From UBA6921 sp031370545 (GTDB lineage Bacteria > Pseudomonadota > Gammaproteobacteria > SG8-11), in NCBI GenBank assembly GCA_031370545.1, contig JANMQQ010000130.1, positions 1 to 5,847 of the forward strand: a DNA stretch of 5,847 nucleotides, read 5' to 3'. Below the pieces are notes generated by a model, which was not told where the DNA came from, searched no databases, and was given only the letters and a program-made list of their open reading frames with translations. Both the position numbers and the translations under genes were made by a program. Below, in pieces: positions 1 through 4,910 of this stretch (the first letter of the stretch is position 1; every line of letters begins with the position of its first letter).

Positions 1-780
1 ATCATCGCCGTTCTCAGCGCCGCACTGGCTGCGTGCGCGGGTTCCGGCACTACCGGCTCGCACAGCGCTGATGCGGTTGAATTGTCACGCCCCGCTCCCC
101 ATCCTGCTTGGCGGGTTCCCACGCAGCTTGAACTGACACTAAAGCACGGCGCCGATGTTTCAGCGTGGCGCTGCAGTTACGCTCCAGACGGTACTGTGTT
201 GATGGAATCGCTCGCGCCCGACGCGGCCGGTCGTGCGCTGTTATTGGTGGGCGGACGCGCATTGGCGACGCGGGGTGCGCTGCCCCCGCGAGGAGATGCT
301 ATGGAGCTGGTCGATGACGTGATGCTGAATCAGCAGCTTGCGAATTTGCTGTTGCAGCAGGCTTTTTTGCAGGGGCCTGAGATTGTCACATTAACGCAGC
401 GCGTGAAGGTGGACGAGAACAATGATCCAGTCGGTGCCGAAACCACCAATACCGCGCGCTATTTTTATCCGCCCTGGAAATTACGCGGCGACGTGCGGCG
501 AGTAACGGCCGACAGCCTCGCGTTCGACTTGCAATTTGAAGCGCATAACCCGGGCGTCTCTGCACGTACCGAGAAATTATCGCTGTCGGGAATATGGCAA
601 CAACGTACCCCAGCCGCGCCGATTGCGGATGATTTTTCGTTGGCGGGGTGGAGTGTTTTTCGCATCCGCGTGGGTACGCGCGAGGCGGGAGGGATCACCA
701 CCGCTGCCTACGTAACGAGCACTGATTCCCGTCGATATCTGAATCTGGGCGAGCTGCGCGCCGCCGTGTCGGGTCGCTGA
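1..780 (+). CDS. Putative lipoprotein of unknown function (5' end missing)
   Basis: The reading frame is open from base 1 to the TGA at 778-780, so the true start lies left of the window. The first visible residues, IIAVLSAALAAC, are the end of a signal peptide: a hydrophobic stretch followed by a lipobox L-A-A-C at 25-36, with the Cys codon at 34-36 as the expected lipidation site. A TTG at 82 could be read as a start but would discard this signal. The mature part (about 248 residues) has no membrane segment and alternates short hydrophobic and polar runs, as in a beta-rich periplasmic protein. I do not recognise the family. Residues after the Cys (Ala, Gly) are not the inner-membrane retention Asp, so an outer-membrane location is likely. 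The next gene starts 4 bases after the stop, suggesting one transcript with the YihY-like protein. Lipoprotein status is well supported; function is unknown. Confidence 0.85.
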   Translation: MIAVLSAALAACAGSGTTGSHSADAVELSRPAPHPAWRVPTQLELTLKHGADVSAWRCSYAPDGTVLMESLAPDAAGRALLLVGGRALATRGALPPRGDAMELVDDVMLNQQLANLLLQQAFLQGPEIVTLTQRVKVDENNDPVGAETTNTARYFYPPWKLRGDVRRVTADSLAFDLQFEAHNPGVSARTEKLSLSGIWQQRTPAAPIADDFSLAGWSVFRIRVGTREAGGITTAAYVTSTDSRRYLNLGELRAAVSGR

Positions 781-784
781 CCGC

Positions 785-2101
785 ATGATCTTCATCCCCA
801 AAAAATGGCCAATGCGACTGCGCCGCTACGTGTGGGCGACGGATCTGACCATGCTGCCGCGCTGGCATGCTCGCGCGTTGTGGGCGCTGCGTTTTGTGTA
901 TGTGTTGGCGCGCGACCTGACGCGTGATCGTGTCAGCTTGCGTGCGACCAGCTTGGTTTACACCACGCTCTTGTCATTGGTGCCGTTGTTGGCCGTTAGC
1001 GTATCGGTATTGAAATTACTCGGCATTCAGCGGCAGTTTGAGCCGGTGTTGATGGATTTCTTTAACCCGCTGGGTGACCAGGGTCATGCGCTGGGGGCCC
1101 AGATCATGACTTTTGTGAACAACATGCAAGTCGGAGTGCTGGGCACGGTGGGTTTGGCCTTGGTGTTCTACACCGGCATTACCCTGTTGCACCAGACTGA
1201 AGAAGCCTTCAACGAGATCTGGCACGTTGCTCAGGCGCGCGCGTTGTGGCGGCGCTTCGGTGGCTACCTGAGCGTGTTGCTGGTTGCGCCGGTTTTGGTT
1301 GTGATCGCCGTGAGCCTGATTGCGGCTGTGATGAGCACGAACGTGGTGCTTAAAGTGATAGAGTTCGGCACCCTCGGTGTGATTGTGGCGTTGGGCGGAA
1401 AATTGCTGTCCTCCGCGCTGGTCATGATCGCATTCACGTTGGCGTATGCGTTTGTACCCAATACACGTGTGCGTTTCAGCGCGGCGCTCACCGGCGGGAT
1501 TGTCGCCGGAGTGTTGTGGGAGCTGGCGGGCTGGGCGTTTGCTGCCTTAATGCTGGGCTCAACTACCTACACTGTGTTGTATTCCAGTTTTGCAATTGTG
1601 ATTTTGTTTTTCGTTTGGTTGTACGTCAGCTGGACGATCGTGTTAGTCGGTGCGAGCATCGCGTATTACACGCAAAATCTCGATGAAGTCGCACGCCGTG
1701 AAACCGACGCGATGGAGCCCTACGGCGTGGGCGAACGCCTACTGCTCACCGCGATGCTGTATATCGGCGGTGCCTTGGTCGCCGGGGAGCCTGACTTGAG
1801 CCGCGCCGAACTGGCCGGTAAATGCCGCGTCAGCGGCGAGACGCTTGATCCGGTCTTACGTGCGTTGTCTGCTGCAGGCTGGATCAAAGTGACCACGGAC
1901 AACCCGCCGCGTTACCTATCTGCAAAGCCGCTCGACCAAATCGAAATCGCACGCCTGTGGCGCACCGCGCACAACAACACCACGGCCGTCGCACCCGAAG
2001 TCGTGACGCTATTGCAGGAAGTCGACGCCGCCATCACGCTCGGATTACACGGCACCACACTGCACGATTGGGTGAGTCGTGCCAGCGCAAAGCCGAAGTG
2101 A
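785..2101 (+). CDS. YihY/BrkB family inner-membrane protein
   Basis: This 438-residue protein belongs to the YihY/virulence factor BrkB family, once wrongly called ribonuclease BN; its biochemical role is not settled. About six hydrophobic segments lie near residues 54-78, 115-135, 160-183, 196-221, 230-256 and 265-295. Family hallmarks are visible: the first-helix pattern SLVYTTLLSLVPLLA, FNEIW near 142-146, the YAFVPN segment near 221-226 followed by a Gly/Ala-rich helix ending in LWE, and YSSFAIVILFFVWLY before the last helix. Beyond residue 300 is a soluble tail of about 140 residues; around 315-372 the helix-turn-helix-like run DLSRAELAGKCRVS...LDPVLRALSAAGWI resembles a winged helix, a tail found in longer proteobacterial members. 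The ATG at 785 follows the upstream stop by 4 bases and has no clear Shine-Dalgarno sequence, so translational coupling is plausible; a second in-frame ATG is at 812. Family assignment is secure. Confidence 0.93.
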   Translation: MIFIPKKWPMRLRRYVWATDLTMLPRWHARALWALRFVYVLARDLTRDRVSLRATSLVYTTLLSLVPLLAVSVSVLKLLGIQRQFEPVLMDFFNPLGDQGHALGAQIMTFVNNMQVGVLGTVGLALVFYTGITLLHQTEEAFNEIWHVAQARALWRRFGGYLSVLLVAPVLVVIAVSLIAAVMSTNVVLKVIEFGTLGVIVALGGKLLSSALVMIAFTLAYAFVPNTRVRFSAALTGGIVAGVLWELAGWAFAALMLGSTTYTVLYSSFAIVILFFVWLYVSWTIVLVGASIAYYTQNLDEVARRETDAMEPYGVGERLLLTAMLYIGGALVAGEPDLSRAELAGKCRVSGETLDPVLRALSAAGWIKVTTDNPPRYLSAKPLDQIEIARLWRTAHNNTTAVAPEVVTLLQEVDAAITLGLHGTTLHDWVSRASAKPK

Positions 2102-2113
2102 GCGCATATGCTT

Positions 2114-2183
2114 CTCCCCTCCTTTATTTTCAAGTGAGGGGCGGGGTGGTTGGTGGCAGTGGGAGCAAAGCTTGACCGTTCGC
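2114..2183 (+). repeat. Family A dispersed repeat, copy A1
   Basis: The copy begins CTCCCCTCC, has the A/T-rich centre TTTATTTTCAAG, continues to GAGGGG-CGGGGTGGTTGG and ends GTGGGAGCAAAGCTTGA-CC-GTTCGC. The last 25 bases (2159-2183) match 2368-2392 of copy A3 at 23 positions, including 17 consecutive identical bases. CCCCTC at 2116-2121 can pair with GAGGGG, giving an imperfect hairpin weaker than that of A3. Its copy number in the genome cannot be seen from the window. Confidence 0.75.
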
Positions 2184-2196
2184 GGTACGCCGACCA

Positions 2197-2300
2197 GACC
2201 ACCCCGTCCGCTGCGCGTCCACCCCTCCGCCGCACACGGATGTGCAAGTGCCGCGAAGCGCAAGGATGCGCGAGAGCGGCCTCGAAAATGAGGAGGGGAG
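2197..2300 (-). repeat. Family A dispersed repeat, copy A2 (inverted, expanded centre)
   Basis: Read on the minus strand this copy begins TCTCCCCTCCTCATTTTCGA, then has an expanded centre of about 50 bases rich in GCG, and ends GGAGGGGTGGACGCG followed by GACGGGGTGGT. It thus has the same CCCCTCC...GGAGGGG arms and GGGGTGGT tail as A1 and A3, but with a longer insert between the arms and a different linker before the tail. It lies head-to-head with A1. Such length variation of the centre suggests subtypes within the family. Confidence 0.65.
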
Positions 2301-2310
2301 AAGTCGGAAT

Positions 2311-2392
2311 CCTCCCCTCCTTATTTTCAAGGAGGGGTGCCCCGCAGGGGTGGGGTGGTTGGTTGCTGTGGGAGCAAAGCTTGATTGTTCGC
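2311..2392 (+). repeat. Family A dispersed repeat, copy A3 (best hairpin)
   Basis: CCCCTCCTT at 2314-2322 pairs perfectly with AAGGAGGGG at 2329-2337 across a 6-base loop, and a second small hairpin CCCC-GCA-GGGG follows at 2340-2350. The tail TGGGGTGGTTGGTTGCTGTG leads into the GGGAGCAAAGCTTGA block shared with A1. A truncated repeat of the tail (GGGTGGGGTGGTT) recurs at 2398-2410. The hairpin is stable enough to stop or protect a transcript, but there is no T run, so this is not called a terminator. Confidence 0.75.
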
Positions 2393-2463
2393 AGCGAGGG
2401 TGGGGTGGTTAAGTTGCACTAGACGTAAGCACAACGGTCGCAGTACTCCCCAGGCGGTAACGA

Positions 2464-2493
2464 GATGCGTAAATGCCTCGAAAATGAGTAGGA
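2464..2493 (-). repeat. Family A fragment A4, degenerate, next to a gene start
   Basis: The 18 bases at 2475-2492 (GCCTCGAAAATGAG-T-AGG) match 2279-2296 in A2 (GCCTCGAAAATGAG-G-AGG) at 17 positions, and both are preceded by GATGCG (2464-2469 and 2265-2270) with spacers of 5 and 8 bases. This is a remnant of the same arm as in A2, in the same orientation. It ends about 10 bases before the start codon of the EcfT-like gene. Confidence 0.6.
2486..2493 (+). promoter_or_regulatory. Ribosome binding site of the EcfT-like gene, inside a repeat fragment
   Basis: GAGTAGGA lies 9 bases before the ATG at 2503 and is the only Shine-Dalgarno-like sequence there. It supports that start. It coincides with the arm of repeat fragment A4, whose counterpart in A2 reads GAGGAGGGG, a stronger Shine-Dalgarno match, so this signal appears to derive from the repeat. 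Confidence 0.5.
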
Positions 2494-2502
2494 TATTCCA
2501 AC

Positions 2503-3192
2503 ATGCACCCTGTAATCCGAATAATCAGCTTGATTATATTGGGCTGCGCAATCGCGCTCAGCCAGGGCCGCACCATATTGTTCGCGACATCACTGGTGCT
2601 GGCCCTGTATGTCGCCACCTCAACCACACACCTGGCACCTGCGCTGAAAATGCTGCGACGCATGCGCTGGTTGTTTATTTCCATCGTCGGATTTTATTTT
2701 TGGTTCACACCGGGCGAGCCGCTGTTTGGCATGGCTTCGAATTGGCTGCCCAGCGTCGAAGGGTTGCAACAGGGCAGCGCGCGTATCGCAGCGCTGGTGA
2801 CTTTAGTGTTGGCGGTGAATCTGCTGCTGCAAACCACGCCACGCGAAGCGCTGGTGGGCGCCGTGTTGTGGCTGACGCAACCGCTGCGCTGGATCGGCTT
2901 TGCACACGAACGGTTTGCGGTACGATTGACACTGGTGTTCGAAGCCGTGCGCGAAGTGCAAAGCTTGTACACTTCGGCCGCATCGACGAGCACAGCAGCG
3001 CGCAGATCACTCACCCGCTTTGGCGACCGGGTCGCGACATTATTCGAGCAAACCCTGCAGCGCGCCGACGCGCAAGCGTTGCAGGAGCTGCGGGTTGACA
3101 TTTCTGCGCGTCCACCTTGGTATCAATGGCTGTATCCGTTGTTCACTGTTATCGCGCTGCTCGGCGTGTTGGCCAGCGAACGGCTGGGATAA
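2503..3192 (+). CDS. CbiQ/EcfT-like membrane protein (lone ECF T-component homologue)
   Basis: This 229-residue protein resembles the transmembrane T component of energy-coupling factor vitamin and metal transporters. It starts MHPVIRIISL and has hydrophobic segments near residues 5-20, 24-42, 55-70, 95-112, 115-135 and 208-224. The region PSVEGLQQGSARIAALVTL (about 83-101), followed by LLLQTTPREALVGAVLWLTQPLRWIGF, follows the family pattern of EGL..G...A.R, a TTP turn, and a PL...G helix. In known T components two Ala-Arg-Gly-type motifs in the cytoplasmic helices contact the ATPases; here the corresponding part (about 150-200) reads SAASTSTAARRS and RADAQALQELR, without a clean motif. No ECF ATPase or substrate-binding S component is in the window. 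The gene stops 3 bases before truA, so the two are probably co-transcribed. Transporter membership is probable; activity, substrate and partners are unknown. Confidence 0.75.
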   Translation: MHPVIRIISLIILGCAIALSQGRTILFATSLVLALYVATSTTHLAPALKMLRRMRWLFISIVGFYFWFTPGEPLFGMASNWLPSVEGLQQGSARIAALVTLVLAVNLLLQTTPREALVGAVLWLTQPLRWIGFAHERFAVRLTLVFEAVREVQSLYTSAASTSTAARRSLTRFGDRVATLFEQTLQRADAQALQELRVDISARPPWYQWLYPLFTVIALLGVLASERLG

Positions 3193-3195
3193 ACG

Positions 3196-3975
3196 ATGCG
3201 CATCGCCATCGGTATCGAATACAACGGCCTGGACTACGCGGGTTGGCAACATCAAGGTCATGCCGCAACCGTGCAGCAGGCGGTCGAGCAGGCCCTGTCC
3301 GTCGTCGCCGATCAACCGGTCAAAGTCATCGCCGCCGGACGCACCGACGCCGGAGTGCACGCGCTCGGGCAGGTAGCACATTTTGACACTGCGGCGCAGC
3401 GCACGCCGCGTGCCTGGTTGTTGGGCACCAACGCCAATCTGTCGCGCGACGTTGCGCTGACCTGGGTGCAGCCGGTCAGCGACGAATTTCACGCACGCTT
3501 CAGCGCGCTGCGCCGCCGCTATCGCTATGTGATCCTCAACCGTCAGGCGCGCTCGGGGGTGCTGGATACTCGCATGGCCTGGGTGCATTACCCGCTGGAC
3601 GCAGCGCGCATGGCGCAGGCCGCGCAAACCTTGCTCGGCACCCACGATTTTTCGTCATATCGCGCGACCGCTTGCCAGTCCAAAAAACCGGTGAAAACCG
3701 TGCACGAGCTCAGCGTGCATCGCCGCGATGACTTGATCGTGCTCGACATCGAAGCCGACGGTTTCCTGCACCACATGGTGCGCAACATCGTCGGCGTATT
3801 GCTGGCCATCGGCTGTGGCGAACGCGAGATTTCCTGGGCTAAAGAGGTGTTGGACGCATGTGACCGCAAGGTTGGCGGGGTGACTGCCTCGCCGCACGGT
3901 CTGTACTTCGTGCACGCGGTTTATCCCGAGCACTTCGCGATACCGCGCCTATCGTCACCTGTGCTGGTTTGGTAA
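3196..3975 (+). CDS. truA: tRNA pseudouridine(38-40) synthase TruA
   Basis: TruA converts uridines 38, 39 and 40 of the tRNA anticodon arm to pseudouridine, a cytoplasmic tRNA modification. The protein has 259 residues, close to the usual 250-270. It starts MRIAIGIEYNGLDYAGWQ, the typical beta strand and Y.G..Y.GWQ motif. The catalytic Asp is D51 in AGRTDAGVHA. Later hallmarks are FHARFSALRRRYRY (about 96-112), the HDFSSYRATACQ segment and FLHHMVRNIVG near 190-200, which contribute to RNA binding and the fold. The start at 3196 lies 3 bases after the EcfT-like stop; only a weak GGGA precedes it, consistent with coupled translation. It is followed by a repeat-filled gap and then trpF, a common proteobacterial order. 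Nothing essential is missing. Confidence 0.98.
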   Translation: MRIAIGIEYNGLDYAGWQHQGHAATVQQAVEQALSVVADQPVKVIAAGRTDAGVHALGQVAHFDTAAQRTPRAWLLGTNANLSRDVALTWVQPVSDEFHARFSALRRRYRYVILNRQARSGVLDTRMAWVHYPLDAARMAQAAQTLLGTHDFSSYRATACQSKKPVKTVHELSVHRRDDLIVLDIEADGFLHHMVRNIVGVLLAIGCGEREISWAKEVLDACDRKVGGVTASPHGLYFVHAVYPEHFAIPRLSSPVLVW

Positions 3976-4040
3976 ACTCCAGGCCGGATCAATGGAGCTA
4001 AAAGATCGCAAAACCATTTGCTTACGTGACACAAGGCGCT

Positions 4041-4077
4041 CCTTCCCCCTGCAAGGGGTAAGGCAGGGATGGGGGTG
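4041..4077 (+). repeat. Family B palindromic repeat, copy B1
   Basis: A 23-base imperfect palindrome at 4041-4063 (CCTTCCCCCT-GCA-AGGGGTAAGG, one mismatched pair) is followed by a tail ending GATGGGGGTG. It matches the reverse complement of B2 at 33 of 37 positions. B1 and B2 face each other about 23 bases apart, so the whole 4041-4137 region could fold into one long hairpin between truA and trpF. A terminating or transcript-protecting role is possible, but there is no T run. Confidence 0.8.
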
Positions 4078-4100
4078 TGTTCACACGCTGCCGATTAAAT

Positions 4101-4140
4101 CACCCCCATCCTGACCTTCCCCCTTGCAGGGGGAAGGGAT
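4101..4140 (-). repeat. Family B palindromic repeat, copy B2 (inverted)
   Basis: The core at 4115-4137 is a perfect palindrome with a 10-base-pair stem (CCTTCCCCCT paired with AGGGGGAAGG) and a 3-base loop, with the tail CACCCCCATC at its left end. Its reverse complement matches B3 at 38 of 40 positions. It ends about 30 bases before the trpF start, so it could also shape the 5' leader of a trpF transcript. Confidence 0.85.
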
Positions 4141-4170
4141 GCTCCGTTCAAGCAATAATGTCGTGACCCT

Positions 4171-4797
4171 ATGCAACGCACCCGAGTAAAAATTTGCGGT
4201 ATCACGCGGCCCGAAGACGGCTTCGCCGCCGCACGTTGCGGTGCCGATGCCATCGGCCTGGTGTTTTACGCGCCCAGCCCACGCCACGTCAGCATCGAAC
4301 AGGCGCGTGCCGTGGTGCACGTTTTACCGCCGTTCGTCACCGTGGTGGGATTGTTTGTGAATGCAGAGCAGCAGGAGATCGCCGACGTGTTGCAGCAAGT
4401 GCGTCTAGACGTGCTGCAATTTCACGGCGACGAAACCCCGGACCAGTGCGGGCGCTTCGGCCTACCGTATTTGAAAGCGCTGCGCGTGACGCCGACGACC
4501 GACATCGCTCGCGCCGCCAGCAGCTATGCGACCGCCCAAGGCTTGTTGCTCGACACGCATGTCGACGGGATCCCCGGCGGCACCGGACAAACCTTTGATT
4601 GGAACTTGGTGCCGCGCGATCTGCCGATGCCGCTGATTCTCGCTGGCGGCTTGTCGCCGCTCAACGTGAAGCAGGCAATCCGCACCGCGCGCCCGTACGG
4701 CGTAGACGTCAGCGGCGGGGTCGAAGCTGCGAAAGGAATTAAAGACGCGGCGAAAATCGCGGCGTTCATGATTGAGGTCGTGGGTGCCTTAGCTTGA
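4171..4797 (+). CDS. trpF: Phosphoribosylanthranilate isomerase TrpF
   Basis: TrpF catalyses the Amadori rearrangement of N-(5'-phosphoribosyl)anthranilate to CdRP, the third step of tryptophan synthesis from chorismate, as a cytoplasmic (beta-alpha)8 barrel. The 208-residue length is typical. Visible motifs are KICGIT with the general-base Cys C9, GLVFYAPSPRHV (30-40), VGLFVN (59-64), LQFHGDE (82-88), LLLDTHV with the general-acid Asp D128, GGTGQTFDW (136-144), LAGGLSPLNV (157-166) and GVDVSGGVE (177-185), the last two lining the phosphate site. An in-frame TAA at 4156-4158 leaves ATG 4171 as the only sensible ATG start; no clear Shine-Dalgarno sequence precedes it. Tandem stops TGA TAA end it. 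A 195-base gap with an inverted repeat pair separates it from truA, so it may not be read from the same transcript. No Trp-rich leader peptide is seen upstream, and trpB does not follow within the window. Confidence 0.98.
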   Translation: MQRTRVKICGITRPEDGFAAARCGADAIGLVFYAPSPRHVSIEQARAVVHVLPPFVTVVGLFVNAEQQEIADVLQQVRLDVLQFHGDETPDQCGRFGLPYLKALRVTPTTDIARAASSYATAQGLLLDTHVDGIPGGTGQTFDWNLVPRDLPMPLILAGGLSPLNVKQAIRTARPYGVDVSGGVEAAKGIKDAAKIAAFMIEVVGALA

Positions 4798-4841
4798 TAA
4801 ATAGTGGGCAGACCAACTGCGACCAGCAGCCGAAATAAACA

Positions 4842-4881
4842 ATCCCTTCCCCCTGCAAGGGGGAAGGCTAGGATGGGGGTG
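4842..4881 (+). repeat. Family B palindromic repeat, copy B3
   Basis: A perfect palindromic core with a 10-base-pair stem and GCA loop lies at 4845-4867, followed by a tail ending GGATGGGGGTG. It matches the reverse complement of B2 at 38 of 40 positions, the two differences being an adjacent TC/CT swap. It sits 44 bases after the trpF stop and 29 bases before the nuclease gene, so trpF is bracketed by inverted copies. It may act as a hairpin at the end of the trpF transcript; no T run follows. Confidence 0.85.
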
Positions 4882-4910
4882 GTTTAAATGGTTGGCCCTA
4901 AAAAAAGCCT

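Larger units (their letters stand above)
2102..2502. other. 401-base gene-free stretch made mostly of family A repeats
   Basis: No credible gene is present between the YihY-like stop and the EcfT-like start. Several short frames cross it, but their translations follow the low-complexity repeat (runs of GGGTGGGG and CCCCTCC) and have no protein character. The stretch is a mosaic: copy A1 (+), copy A2 (inverted), copy A3 (+), a partial tail at 2398-2410, and a degenerate fragment A4 (inverted) at the ribosome-binding region of the next gene. Only about 2411-2463 looks free of repeat. I saw no convincing sigma-70 promoter. The palindromic copies could end the upstream transcript, but none is followed by a T run. 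Confidence 0.75.

Noticed and set aside
82..780. TTG at 82 as the start of the first gene
   Set aside because: The frame is open to base 1 and encodes a signal-peptide end and lipobox upstream of this codon, which a start at 82 would remove.
2110..2410. CRISPR array
   Set aside because: The repeats are irregular in length, spacing and orientation and have palindromic arms; there are no uniform spacers and no cas genes.
2079..2422. Several 60-110 codon frames across the 2102-2502 gap on both strands
   Set aside because: Their sequences are translations of the G-rich family A repeat and show no protein character.
2385..3098. 237-codon plus-strand frame overlapping the EcfT-like gene
   Set aside because: Its translation is rich in Arg, Ala and His with no membrane or domain pattern, and it is an offset frame of a gene with clear hydrophobic segments and a better start.
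3040..3645. 201-codon minus-strand frame opposite truA
   Set aside because: It is antisense to the conserved truA; long antisense frames are expected in G+C-rich coding DNA and no domain is recognisable.
3976..4170. Tryptophan attenuator leader before trpF
   Set aside because: No short frame with clustered Trp codons and no alternative terminator structures; the hairpins here are the dispersed family B repeats.
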